Assembly: GCA_024639025.1 (NCBI GenBank)
Contig: JAHEJF010000089.1
Span: 1 to 6,726, forward strand
Direction of reading: 5' to 3'
Length of the DNA stretch: 6,726 nt
Source of the DNA: Ahrensia sp.
GTDB taxonomy: Bacteria > Pseudomonadota > Alphaproteobacteria > Rhizobiales > Rhizobiaceae
The notes beneath the pieces were generated by a model. It had not been told where the DNA came from, searched no databases, and saw only the letters and a list, made by a program, of their open reading frames with translations. Shown here piece after piece: positions 1 through 6,119 of this stretch (within the stretch, counting starts at the first letter, position 1; each line of letters starts with the position of its first letter). The translations under genes and the position numbers were made by a program.

Positions 1-2
1 AT

Positions 3-359
3 TTTCTGCAGGAATGGGCCAAACGTGAGGATCCGAGCCACCTCCCCTTTGATCTTTTGGTCGCAACAGATGTATTGCCGTACATCGGCGCGCTCGAACC
101 ACTATTTGACGGACTTGCCGCCAACGCGACAACCAATGCGCGCCTCATATTCTCGAGCGAAACGCTGTCTGATGATGCCTTTGCCGGCATGGATTGGCGG
201 GTGACGCCTCATCAACGCTTTGCCCATTCCGAAGGCTACATAAGGGGCATGTGCGCGCGCGCCGGATTCAGCCGAATCACCCACTTCCAGGACATTGTAG
301 TTCGATCAGAGCGGGGTACGCCCATACAGGGGCACCTTGTCATTGCAGACAGGCCCTAA
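3..359 (+). CDS. C-terminal part of a SAM-dependent methyltransferase (5' end outside window)
   Basis: The reading frame is open from the left window edge (first full codon at position 3) to the TAA at 357-359, giving 118 visible residues. The stretch FDLLVATDVLPYIGAL, about residues 18-33 of the fragment, resembles the motif II region of class I methyltransferases, where the acidic strand is followed by an aromatic and a short helix. Further on, a segment with HSEGYIRGMCARAGF and a final beta hairpin ending in GHLVIADRP fits the end of the Rossmann-like fold. This arrangement is typical of the predicted TPR-repeat-containing methyltransferases (COG4976-like). The SAM-binding GxGxG motif and any TPR repeats would lie upstream and cannot be checked. 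The substrate is unknown. The gene converges on mnmD, with 97 bp between the stop codons. Confidence 0.75.
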   Translation, partial: FLQEWAKREDPSHLPFDLLVATDVLPYIGALEPLFDGLAANATTNARLIFSSETLSDDAFAGMDWRVTPHQRFAHSEGYIRGMCARAGFSRITHFQDIVVRSERGTPIQGHLVIADRP

Positions 360-360
360 A

Positions 361-384
361 GGTTTTCAGTCTTCAACTGAAACC
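361..384. terminator. Possible weak bidirectional terminator hairpin
   Basis: An inverted repeat starts one base after the methyltransferase stop codon. GGTT and TCAGT, separated by one bulged T, pair with ACTGA and AACC around the 5-nt loop CTTCA. It lies between convergent genes, where a shared terminator is expected. There is no convincing T-run on the + strand and only a TTT on the - strand, so the termination role is uncertain. Confidence 0.3.
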
Positions 385-456
385 CTGGCACGGATTTGGA
401 ATTTGAAAATATTGAATGAATCCGGGTACCGCGATTCCATCAAAGGCTGACAGAGT

Positions 457-1158
457 TTAGATTTTTGAACCGACAATCATCTCCCGCTTGCCGGCAAATC
501 CGGGAACCTTTTGCACCTCGAATCCGGCTTTGGCCAGATTGCGCCTAACCCATCCGGCAGCGGTGTAGCTGGCAAAAGTGGCACCAGAATTCGAACGATC
601 ATACAGCGTTTGCATCAGATCGAGCGACCACATGTCTGGATTTTTTGAAGGTGCAAAACCGTCCAGATACCACGCATCGACACCGCCGCTCCAATCCCTG
701 ACGCCATCCAGTACATCGGCAACGACTAGTGTCAGCGTCGTTTGATCATCCATCAGCCAGGGTGTCGGCATCTGGGTCAGGGAGGGCCAAAAATTGGCGA
801 GAGCCGAGAGCTCATCTTGGACTTCGGGCCATGTCGAAACCGCACGCTTCATGGAAGGCAGATCCATGGGATAGGCTTCAAATGAAACAAAGTGGAGCTG
901 GCTGCCCGCTGGCCGATGCTGTTTCCATTGTCGCCAGGTTTCTAGGAAATTCAGCCCGGTGCCGAAGCCCAATTCGCCGATGACAAACGTATCACAGTTT
1001 TTCCAACGCTCCGGCATTTGATTGCCGCCCAAAAAAACATGCGCACATTCGGCACGACCATCGGATCTGCAATAAAAGTGATCGCCAAAACGTTTCGAAA
1101 AAGGCATATCGCCTTCATGGAATTCCAACTCGTCTTTGGGTAGCGCTTCACTCATCAT
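457..1158 (-). CDS. mnmD: MnmD, tRNA 5-methylaminomethyl-2-thiouridine-forming methyltransferase
   Basis: This 233-residue protein of the DUF752/MnmC N-domain family is predicted to use SAM to methylate nm5(s2)U to mnm5(s2)U at wobble position 34 of tRNA. The SAM-binding loop ELGFGTGLNF is at residues 62-71, the acidic strand end VSFEAYP at 91-97, and the family signature DAWYLDGFAPSKNPDMW at 161-177. FASYTAAGWVRRNL (195-208) and the closing PGFAGKREM (219-227) also match the family. The length fits a stand-alone MnmD; in enterobacteria this domain is fused to an FAD oxidase (MnmC). Two tandem ATG codons (1156-1158 and 1153-1155) are possible starts. Neither has a strong Shine-Dalgarno; a GAG lies 3 or 6 nt upstream respectively. 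The gene is divergent from, and overlaps by two bases, an FAD oxidoreductase that may supply the other half of MnmC. Confidence 0.93.
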   Translation of the reverse strand: MMSEALPKDELEFHEGDMPFSKRFGDHFYCRSDGRAECAHVFLGGNQMPERWKNCDTFVIGELGFGTGLNFLETWRQWKQHRPAGSQLHFVSFEAYPMDLPSMKRAVSTWPEVQDELSALANFWPSLTQMPTPWLMDDQTTLTLVVADVLDGVRDWSGGVDAWYLDGFAPSKNPDMWSLDLMQTLYDRSNSGATFASYTAAGWVRRNLAKAGFEVQKVPGFAGKREMIVGSKI

Positions 1159-2290
1159 GGTCTCATATCAAAACACGATCAAAAGACCAGCACCCGATTT
1201 CATCATTATTGGTGCGGGCATCGTCGGACTTTGGACCGCTTATTATGCCGCAAAGGCCGGCGCAAGTGTTGTGTTGATCGACAAAGGTCGATTGGGCAGC
1301 GGTGCCAGCAATGGAATTCTGGGTGCCTTGATGCCCCATCAGCCCATCAACTGGAACGACAAGAAACAATATCAATTTGAAGGCCTGACCAGCCTGCCGG
1401 ACGAAATCACCATGCTCGAGGCCAACACAGGAATAGAGTGCGGCTATCGCCGGTGTGGACGGATTATGCCGATTGCCCATGCCGAAAAGCGGAGACAAAG
1501 CGCTGATTGGTCGACCGGTGCCACTAAAAATTGGTCGGGCGACTATGTATGGCAGGTCAAGGACGACAATCCCCGCACCGATTGGATGAGCAGCGTTGGA
1601 GAACACGGCTACAATGTCGAGGACTTGGCAGCACGCACAAATCCGCGCGCACTGGTTTCGGCGCTTGTTGCGTCACTTGTACAATTCAGCAATGTCGAAC
1701 TACTGGAAGGTACACAAGTTCAACAACTGGGCGGAGATGGCACAATATCACTGCCAGGCGGTCAATCACTTGTTGCAGGAAAGACGATTGTTACTGCCGG
1801 ATATGGCTCCTTCCCGCTGCTGGAAGGGTTGGCAGCGAAGAAATTGGGTTGGGGTGTGAAAGGACAAGCAGCATTGCTCAGACCCCTTCAGTCTTTCGAT
1901 CCCGCCTCACCTATCATTTATGATAACGGCACTTATGTCATTGCGCATGACAACGGCCATATCGCCATTGGTTCAACATCGGAGCGCGAATTTTCACAGC
2001 CAAACAGCACCGATGCACAACTGGATGTGCTGATCGAGCGAGCCCGGCAAATTTGCCCGGTGCTTGAAGGTGCCAGCGTCGTTGAACGCTGGGCTGATGT
2101 TCGCCCGCGCGCCACCGGTCGTGACCCGATGATTGGCACCCTTCCTGGCCATCCAGATGCCATTGTTGCGACCGGCGGATTTAAGATCACATTCGCCATT
2201 GCACACTTGATGGCACGCGACGCATTGGCCGCATCAAGCGGCGAAGCCGTTCAAATTCCGGACAGTTTTCGAATTGAAGCACATCTTTAA
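1157..2290 (+). CDS. DAO-family FAD-dependent oxidoreductase, possible MnmC(o)-like partner of MnmD
   Basis: With the ATG at 1157 the protein has 377 residues; a TTG 21 bases upstream is in frame but less likely. The N-terminal FAD-binding fold is clear: IIIGAGIVG at residues 16-24, the acidic residue ending strand 2 in VVLIDKG (D42), then GSGASNGILGALMP at 47-60. That last segment resembles the GASGN-x-x-GALYP signature of the MnmC oxidase domain. Near the C-terminus, VRPRATGRDPMIG (about 315-327) and ATGGFKITF (about 338-346) are the usual DAO-family elements closing the flavin site. The FAD oxidoreductase call is firm. The substrate is inferred: MnmC(o) removes the carboxymethyl group from cmnm5U34, and the neighbouring gene encodes the following methylation step. 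A generic amino-acid or sarcosine-type oxidase remains possible. Confidence 0.9.
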   Translation: MVSYQNTIKRPAPDFIIIGAGIVGLWTAYYAAKAGASVVLIDKGRLGSGASNGILGALMPHQPINWNDKKQYQFEGLTSLPDEITMLEANTGIECGYRRCGRIMPIAHAEKRRQSADWSTGATKNWSGDYVWQVKDDNPRTDWMSSVGEHGYNVEDLAARTNPRALVSALVASLVQFSNVELLEGTQVQQLGGDGTISLPGGQSLVAGKTIVTAGYGSFPLLEGLAAKKLGWGVKGQAALLRPLQSFDPASPIIYDNGTYVIAHDNGHIAIGSTSEREFSQPNSTDAQLDVLIERARQICPVLEGASVVERWADVRPRATGRDPMIGTLPGHPDAIVATGGFKITFAIAHLMARDALAASSGEAVQIPDSFRIEAHL

Positions 2291-2406
2291 CAGGCAAGTC
2301 CCTATCAGGTTTTGGCCGTTGAAAGCATGAGAGAATCGTTTTTAGAATATCGAACTCGACATTCATCTTGATTGCTGACCTGAGCTATTTGCCCTGATCA
2401 TTGATC

Positions 2407-2415
2407 TTATCCACA
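2407..2415 (+). promoter_or_regulatory. Consensus DnaA box
   Basis: The sequence TTATCCACA matches the DnaA-box consensus TTATNCACA at every position. It lies 232 bp ahead of the LuxR-type start, at the edge of an AT-rich segment. It is the only perfect box I saw, so chance occurrence is possible. Confidence 0.4.
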
Positions 2416-2477
2416 GAAGCCACATTTCAGATATCTATTTGAAATATAACGATTTTAATCAAATAAATTGTTTAGAG

Positions 2478-2489
2478 TTCCTTAAGGAA
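2478..2489. promoter_or_regulatory. 12-bp perfect palindrome, candidate operator
   Basis: TTCCTTAAGGAA is a perfect 12-bp palindrome located about 160 bp upstream of the LuxR-type start, in AT-rich DNA. A palindrome of this size is suitable for a dimeric regulator, possibly the LuxR-type protein itself, but nothing in the sequence identifies the binder. Confidence 0.3.
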
Positions 2490-2647
2490 ATCAGACATTT
2501 TCTATTGTTTATCGATCCAAAAACGATATCTAGCCGTAAAGACAGGCAGCGACCAATGGTCCAAATTACAAACATACGAGCGACTGAGAGGTCGGATTTG
2601 GCTCAGGCACAGTTGGTTAGCAAAGAAGTGGGCGAAAAATAAGAAAA

Positions 2648-3364
2648 ATGAAAGCTGACCAATTCGACTTTACGAAACAGATTCATGAGGCGCGTACTGA
2701 GTACGAGCTGCTGGAAGTCTGCGGTCAGATTGGTAAGGCTTTCGGCCTCCCCTATTTCTTGGTGTTTAGCCTTCCCGGCGAGGACGACAACCGTCTTTCC
2801 GATCTCGATTTGGTCTCAAACTGGCCTGAATTTCTGATCGAACAATACGACAATAACGGTTTGCTTCAGCACTCACCCATCATTTCCTACCTGCGCAGTT
2901 CTACCGAACCCTTGCTGTTCGAGATTGACAAGATCAATCGGGATCGCGCCGATGGAAAGGCAAATCTGGCAATCGAACTGTTCAAAAGTCATGGCATACA
3001 CAATGGCGCATACTTTAGCGTACATTTGGCAAATGGACGCCTAGGCGCGGTGAATTTTTCCGGATCAGGCAGCCAGCTCGATCACCAGCAACTGGTCGAA
3101 CTAAACTACCTGGCCAACCTGCTCTACTCGAAAATTCATGAGATCCGAAAAAGCGACGATGAACTCAACTTCGGCTTGAAAAAGAATGAGGTCAATTGCC
3201 TCAAGTGGACCTCACAAGGAAAGACAAGCTGGGAAATTGCGTCAATCATGGGCCTGTCTGAGCACACGGTGAACCACTATCTGACCAGCGCAGCCCAGAA
3301 ACTCGATACTTCCAATCGCACCCACGCAGTCAGCAAGGCGCTGCGGCTGAAAATTATAACCTAG
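2648..3364 (+). CDS. LuxR-family transcriptional regulator with a divergent autoinducer-binding domain
   Basis: This 238-residue protein has the standard two-domain LuxR layout. An N-terminal autoinducer-binding-type domain (about residues 8-165) is followed by a C-terminal LuxR helix-turn-helix (about 175-236). Ungapped comparison with TraR shows the three HTH residues invariant in the family are kept: E181, L185 and G191. In the ligand domain only Y67 (TraR Y61) is kept; positions equivalent to TraR W57, D70 and W85 are L63, S76 and F91. Loss of the Asp that holds the acyl-homoserine-lactone amide suggests a different ligand or none. No luxI-type synthase is in the window, so it would be a LuxR 'solo'. 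The ATG at 2648 has only a weak AAGAAAA upstream. The gene ends 23 bp before a PAS-domain gene, probably in one operon. Confidence 0.9.
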   Translation: MKADQFDFTKQIHEARTEYELLEVCGQIGKAFGLPYFLVFSLPGEDDNRLSDLDLVSNWPEFLIEQYDNNGLLQHSPIISYLRSSTEPLLFEIDKINRDRADGKANLAIELFKSHGIHNGAYFSVHLANGRLGAVNFSGSGSQLDHQQLVELNYLANLLYSKIHEIRKSDDELNFGLKKNEVNCLKWTSQGKTSWEIASIMGLSEHTVNHYLTSAAQKLDTSNRTHAVSKALRLKIIT

Positions 3365-3387
3365 CCCCCTTTGTGACGAGAACAAAT

Positions 3388-3837
3388 ATGCAGCTTCAGT
3401 TCGACACTCATCCAAGGCCCGAACATCCCATTGGTACCGATGAAATCGGTGTGTCTTCAGACGAGATCTTGAAGGCCATTTCCAGATTTGATCCTATCGG
3501 TCTTTGGCGAGTCGATCTTGATCGCGGACTGACTTATTGGACTGACGCCGTATTCGAAATCTATGGCTGGGATGTCCGGCCGGGCCCGGTTGACGTTGCA
3601 AAGGCAATTGAGGCCTACCATCCCGACGATCGGGCAGTCGTGGCAAGATGCCTTGAGGAAGCGGCAAAGAACAGGACGGGTTTCCGATTTGTGCTGAGAC
3701 TGGAAAGACCCGACGGTGGACATATTTGGGTAAAGAGTTGTGGTCTTTATCGCAAAACCGCTGATGGGACGGAAGAAATCTACGGCTATTTTGAGAAGTT
3801 CTCAGCCCTGACTCGCTCTGTCACCATCCTCAACTAA
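3388..3837 (+). CDS. Small single PAS-domain (PAS_3-type) sensory protein
   Basis: The protein has 149 residues from the ATG at 3388, which has GACGAG about 9 nt upstream. An in-frame GTG at 3373 would add five residues but has no ribosome-binding site. A single PAS fold of the PAS_3 type covers about residues 36-140: GLWRVDLDRGLTYWTDAVFE, the YHPDDR turn between helix and sheet, then FRFVLRLERPDGGHIWVKS and a last strand EEIYGYFEKF. There is no kinase, GGDEF, HTH or membrane segment, so it can only sense or bind and must act through a partner. It follows the LuxR-type gene by 23 bp and precedes a strong terminator. The two therefore probably form a bicistronic unit in which the PAS protein may modulate the regulator; that link is inference. 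Confidence 0.85.
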   Translation: MQLQFDTHPRPEHPIGTDEIGVSSDEILKAISRFDPIGLWRVDLDRGLTYWTDAVFEIYGWDVRPGPVDVAKAIEAYHPDDRAVVARCLEEAAKNRTGFRFVLRLERPDGGHIWVKSCGLYRKTADGTEEIYGYFEKFSALTRSVTILN

Positions 3838-3856
3838 ACCGAAGTGCTTTCAAACA

Positions 3857-3890
3857 AAAACGCCCCCTGAGCCAACTCATGGGGCGTTTT
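3857..3890. terminator. Strong bidirectional intrinsic terminator
   Basis: AAAACGCCCC (3857-3866) pairs perfectly with GGGGCGTTTT (3881-3890). Inside, after one C/T mismatch, TGAG pairs with CTCA around a CCAA loop. A-tracts on the left and T-tracts on the right make it work on both strands. It ends the PAS gene on the + strand and tig on the - strand, 18 bp beyond the tig stop codon. Confidence 0.9.
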
Positions 3891-3908
3891 ATCTGTATTT
3901 GATAGTGA

Positions 3909-5399
3909 TCAGTCTGCTTTTTTCTTGGCCGGTGCCCTCTTTTTAGCTGGTGCCATTTCAGCATCTTTTTTCTCGGCGGCAGCCGTCTTCTTCGGTGCAG
4001 CCTTCTTGGCTGGTGCCTTCTTGGGTGCAGCTTTCTTTTTCGCCGGCTTGGCTTCAGCCTGTTCTTCGTCGTCAGCCATCAGCTCTTCCTTGCTGACGGT
4101 TTTGTCGGTTACCGAAACGACGGTCAGCAAATGGTCAACGGTCTTCTCTTCAAAGATCGGGGCACGAAGATTGGCAACTGCATCGGGGTTTTTCTGGAAA
4201 AACTCGTAGATTTGCTTTTCCTGACCCGGATATTGGCGAACATGGGCCATCAGTGCTTGCTGCATTTCAGCTTCTGTCACTTGGATTTCCGCTTTCTCAC
4301 CAATCTCGGACAGGACGAGACCCAAACGAACGCGACGCTCGGCGAGCGACAAATACTCCTCGCGCGCTTCTTCTTCGGTCGTGTCTTCGTCTTCAAAACT
4401 TGTGCCAGCTTGCTCCAATTCAGCTGTGATCTGCGTCCAGATATTGTTGAACTCGGTATCGACCAGCTTTTGCGGTGAATCGAGCTGGTACATTTTGTCC
4501 AACTCGTCGAGCAATTGGCGCTTCACCTTCTGACGCGTCATGCCACCATACTGGCTTTCGATTTGCTCGCGAACGACTTCACGCAAGCGCGCTGCAGACT
4601 CAATACCGAGCTTTTCGGCCAATTCGTCTGTGATCTCAACCTTCTCGGCAGCTTCGACAAGGCTTACCGTTACCTCGAACTCAGCATCCTTGCCCGCCAA
4701 ATGCGCAGCTTGGTAGTTTTCAGGGAATGTGACTTTTACAGTCTTGCTGTCGCCCGCTTTCGTGCCGACCAGCTGCTCTTCAAAGCCTGGAATGAACTGA
4801 CCTGAGCCAAGGACCAATTGAGCGCCGGTATCAGTGCCGCCCTCAAACTTTTCGCCATCAACAGAACCCGAATAGTCCATGGTGACACGATCGCCATCGG
4901 CCGCTTTGCCTTTCTTCTCGGAATATTCAGCTGCTGAAGCCGCAACTTTTACCACTTGCTCTTCAACTTCCGAGTCCGGAATATCAACCACTTCACGCGT
5001 GATCTTGATTTTGGAGAAATCCTTGATCTCGATATCGGGGATAACTTCGTATTTGAGTGCAAATTCGAAATCAGACTCACCTTCCAGCACCTTCTGTGCT
5101 TCGGCTTCATCTTCTGTCATTTCCACTTCCGGCTGAGTCGCAGAACGTTCCTTGCGATCAGCAAGAACCGTGCCCGGCGTTTCACTCAGGATCTCGTTGA
5201 TGGTCTCGGCCATGAATGACTTGCCGTACATCTTTCTCAAATGAGAGGCCGGCACTTTGCCCGGACGGAAACCATTGAGCTTCACCTTGCCTTTGGCATC
5301 TTCGAGTTTCTCTGTAAGCTTTGCTTCAAGATCTGCCTTGGGCACAACAATCTTGATCTCGCGTTTCAGGCCCTCATTAAGGGTTTCTGTGACCTGCAT
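3909..5399 (-). CDS. tig: Trigger factor, ribosome-associated chaperone with FKBP-type prolyl isomerase domain
   Basis: Trigger factor binds the ribosome near the peptide exit and shields and folds nascent chains in the cytoplasm. The 496-residue protein has the N-terminal ribosome-binding domain with the signature GFRPGKVP (residues 43-50). An FKBP-type PPIase domain covers about 168-250 ([43 protein letters not shown]), and the helical chaperone domain about 255-440. It is longer than the 432-residue E. coli protein because of a tail from about residue 450 made almost only of Lys, Ala and Pro (repeats of [11 protein letters not shown]). The ATG at 5399 is chosen because AGAAGG lies about 8 nt upstream and the protein then begins [13 protein letters not shown], as usual for the family. 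The open frame extends to 5471, but that part has no homology. It lies behind tRNA-Leu on the same strand, and tig may be read from the tRNA promoter. Confidence 0.97.
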   Translation of the reverse strand: MQVTETLNEGLKREIKIVVPKADLEAKLTEKLEDAKGKVKLNGFRPGKVPASHLRKMYGKSFMAETINEILSETPGTVLADRKERSATQPEVEMTEDEAEAQKVLEGESDFEFALKYEVIPDIEIKDFSKIKITREVVDIPDSEVEEQVVKVAASAAEYSEKKGKAADGDRVTMDYSGSVDGEKFEGGTDTGAQLVLGSGQFIPGFEEQLVGTKAGDSKTVKVTFPENYQAAHLAGKDAEFEVTVSLVEAAEKVEITDELAEKLGIESAARLREVVREQIESQYGGMTRQKVKRQLLDELDKMYQLDSPQKLVDTEFNNIWTQITAELEQAGTSFEDEDTTEEEAREEYLSLAERRVRLGLVLSEIGEKAEIQVTEAEMQQALMAHVRQYPGQEKQIYEFFQKNPDAVANLRAPIFEEKTVDHLLTVVSVTDKTVSKEELMADDEEQAEAKPAKKKAAPKKAPAKKAAPKKTAAAEKKDAEMAPAKKRAPAKKKAD

Positions 5400-5511
5400 A
5401 TCTAAACCTTCTTTTTTCGCATGGCATTGCATGAGGTCCAACTTCACCTCCATGCGCCGGGTAAATCGCATTGGTAGAGCCTGCTATATGTGGCAGGTCA
5501 TCGACCCCGGC

Positions 5512-5596
5512 TGGTGCGGATAGAGGGAGTCGAACCCCCACGCCGTGAGGCGCTGGAACCTAAATCCAGTGCGTCTACCAGTTCCGCCATATCCGC
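5512..5596 (-). tRNA. tRNA-Leu (anticodon UAG)
   Basis: On the - strand this 85-nt gene forms a class II tRNA. The acceptor arms GCGGATA and TATCCGC pair fully, the anticodon stem is CTGGA/TCCAG, and the loop TTTAGGT gives anticodon UAG for CUA codons. A variable stem (CGCC...GGCG) and a T-arm with GGTTCGA are present. The discriminator base is A and the CCA end is encoded. It lies 112 bp upstream of tig on the same strand, and no terminator is visible between them. Confidence 0.95.
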
Positions 5597-5632
5597 TAAC
5601 CAGCACGCCGAGGCGTTTGGTCGATGGCGGCT

Positions 5633-5660
5633 CCTATAACACCACTGACACAAGGTTCAA
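5633..5660 (-). promoter_or_regulatory. Likely sigma-70 type promoter of tRNA-Leu (and possibly tig)
   Basis: Read on the - strand, TTGAAC (5655-5660) and TATAGG (5633-5638) are separated by 16 bp. This would start transcription about 30 bases ahead of the mature tRNA 5' end, the right geometry for a tRNA gene leader. Confidence 0.5.
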
Positions 5661-5776
5661 ACACAAAATAACGTCTTTTTCGTGCTAAAAGTGGTTCTGT
5701 CGCCAAAAAGCGTGAAATTTTGTCCGGCACCGCGAAAATCAAACTTCGATCAGGCATTTAGCTCCATTCAAACTGA

Positions 5777-5792
5777 CTTACCTAACGGTAAG
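5777..5792. promoter_or_regulatory. Inverted repeat, candidate operator
   Basis: CTTACC and GGTAAG are perfect 6-bp arms around TAAC, 156 bp upstream of the first DUF1127 start. The spacing and symmetry resemble sites bound by dimeric repressors such as TetR-type proteins. It is absent ahead of the second and third small genes. Confidence 0.35.
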
Positions 5793-5805
5793 AAATGAGG
5801 CATTA

Positions 5806-5839
5806 TTGTGCAATGCACAAATGCATGGATGCCATGCAT
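5806..5839 (+). promoter_or_regulatory. Bipartite dyad regulatory element, copy 1
   Basis: Two perfect dyads abut. TTGTGCA-A-TGCACAA (5806-5820) contains GCAATGC, and ATGCATGG-ATG-CCATGCAT (5821-5839) has 8-bp arms. Their centres are 17 bp apart. TTGCGCT follows 13 bases after the second centre. The second dyad ends 93 bases before the DUF1127 start codon. Copies 2 and 3 keep the same arrangement, which marks it as a regulator-binding element of a co-regulated gene set. Confidence 0.65.
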
Positions 5840-5932
5840 ATTTTGCGCTTATCAAAGCCATGCGATGCACCTATTTTGTGATCAAGAAATTCAAAACAGC
5901 CGATCACACCGGCACTGGAAAGGAATAGAATA

Positions 5933-6085
5933 ATGAACATCAAACGTTCACTCAATGCATGGCGCTCAGCACGTCGCACATATAACGAACTCAGCAACCT
6001 GTCTCGTCGCGAATTGGACGATTTGGGCATCCACCGTGGCGATATCTCCGACATCGCGCGCAAAGCATATCGCGACGCACTCTAA
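5933..6085 (+). CDS. DUF1127 (YjiS-like) small basic protein, copy 1
   Basis: This 50-residue protein begins MNIKRSLNAWRSARRTYNEL and carries the DUF1127 core RRELDDLGIHRGDISDIAR (about residues 25-43), which matches the family pattern of a helix followed by L-x-D-(I/L)-G-(I/L)-x-R-x-x-I. Eleven of 50 residues are Arg or Lys, and there is no signal peptide or membrane segment. AGGA at 5921-5924 sits 8 nt before the ATG. DUF1127 proteins are small, mostly stress- or growth-phase-regulated proteins of proteobacteria. CcaF1 of Rhodobacter sphaeroides is reported to bind RNA and affect maturation of the CcsR sRNAs made from its own transcript. The 3' UTR here resembles such an sRNA, so a similar role is plausible but inferred. 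A close paralogue follows at 6353. Confidence 0.88.
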   Translation: MNIKRSLNAWRSARRTYNELSNLSRRELDDLGIHRGDISDIARKAYRDAL

Positions 6086-6119
6086 GCAAGAAATTCGCAT
6101 TCTTTTGTACAGAACGCGA

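Larger units (their letters stand above)
2291..2647. other. AT-rich intergenic region upstream of the LuxR-type gene
   Basis: This 357-bp stretch has no convincing gene. It contains a perfect consensus DnaA box (2407-2415), a very AT-rich segment at about 2425-2530, and a 12-bp perfect palindrome (2478-2489). No clear terminator follows the FAD oxidoreductase, and I could not assign a -35/-10 pair for the LuxR gene with confidence. A short open frame beginning at TTG 2439 and ending at 2642 lacks a good ribosome-binding site and any family resemblance. Its inner ATG at 2556 would give 28 residues ending 5 bp before the LuxR start, so a leader peptide cannot be excluded. Confidence 0.5.
5597..5932. 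other. Divergent regulatory region between tRNA-Leu and the first DUF1127 gene
   Basis: This 336-bp region has no gene that I can support. From left to right it holds the tRNA-Leu promoter (5633-5660, -), the inverted repeat CTTACC-TAAC-GGTAAG (5777-5792), and two abutting dyads (5806-5820 and 5821-5839) that recur ahead of the next two small genes. After these comes a leader of about 93 bp and an AGGA ribosome-binding site (5921-5924). An open frame on the - strand at 5803-6063 is a shadow of the DUF1127 gene. Confidence 0.6.

Noticed and set aside
1163..1923. Open frames on both strands inside the FAD oxidoreductase (1163-1606 -, 1531-1923 +, 1596-1859 +)
   Set aside because: The FAD oxidoreductase covers this region with clear family motifs; the other frames show no motifs or ribosome-binding sites.
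2439..2642. Open frame of 67 codons (TTG start) just ahead of the LuxR-type gene
   Set aside because: It has a TTG start without a Shine-Dalgarno, no recognisable domain, and an AT-rich first half typical of regulatory DNA. The inner 28-codon frame from ATG 2556 is left only as a remote leader-peptide possibility.
3925..5219. Several + strand open frames of 85-115 codons inside tig
   Set aside because: They are antisense to a well-supported gene. Their composition (for example Ala/Phe-rich runs opposite the Lys/Ala tail) mirrors the tig codons.
5400..5471. N-terminal extension of trigger factor by 24 residues
   Set aside because: The frame is open, but the added residues do not resemble the family. 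The ATG at 5399 has a clear AGAAGG ribosome-binding site and gives the normal [10 protein letters not shown] start.
5479..5498. Hairpin CCTGC-N8-GCAGG between tRNA-Leu and tig as a terminator
   Set aside because: It has only a 5-bp stem with an 8-nt loop and no T-run on the - strand, so termination is not supported.
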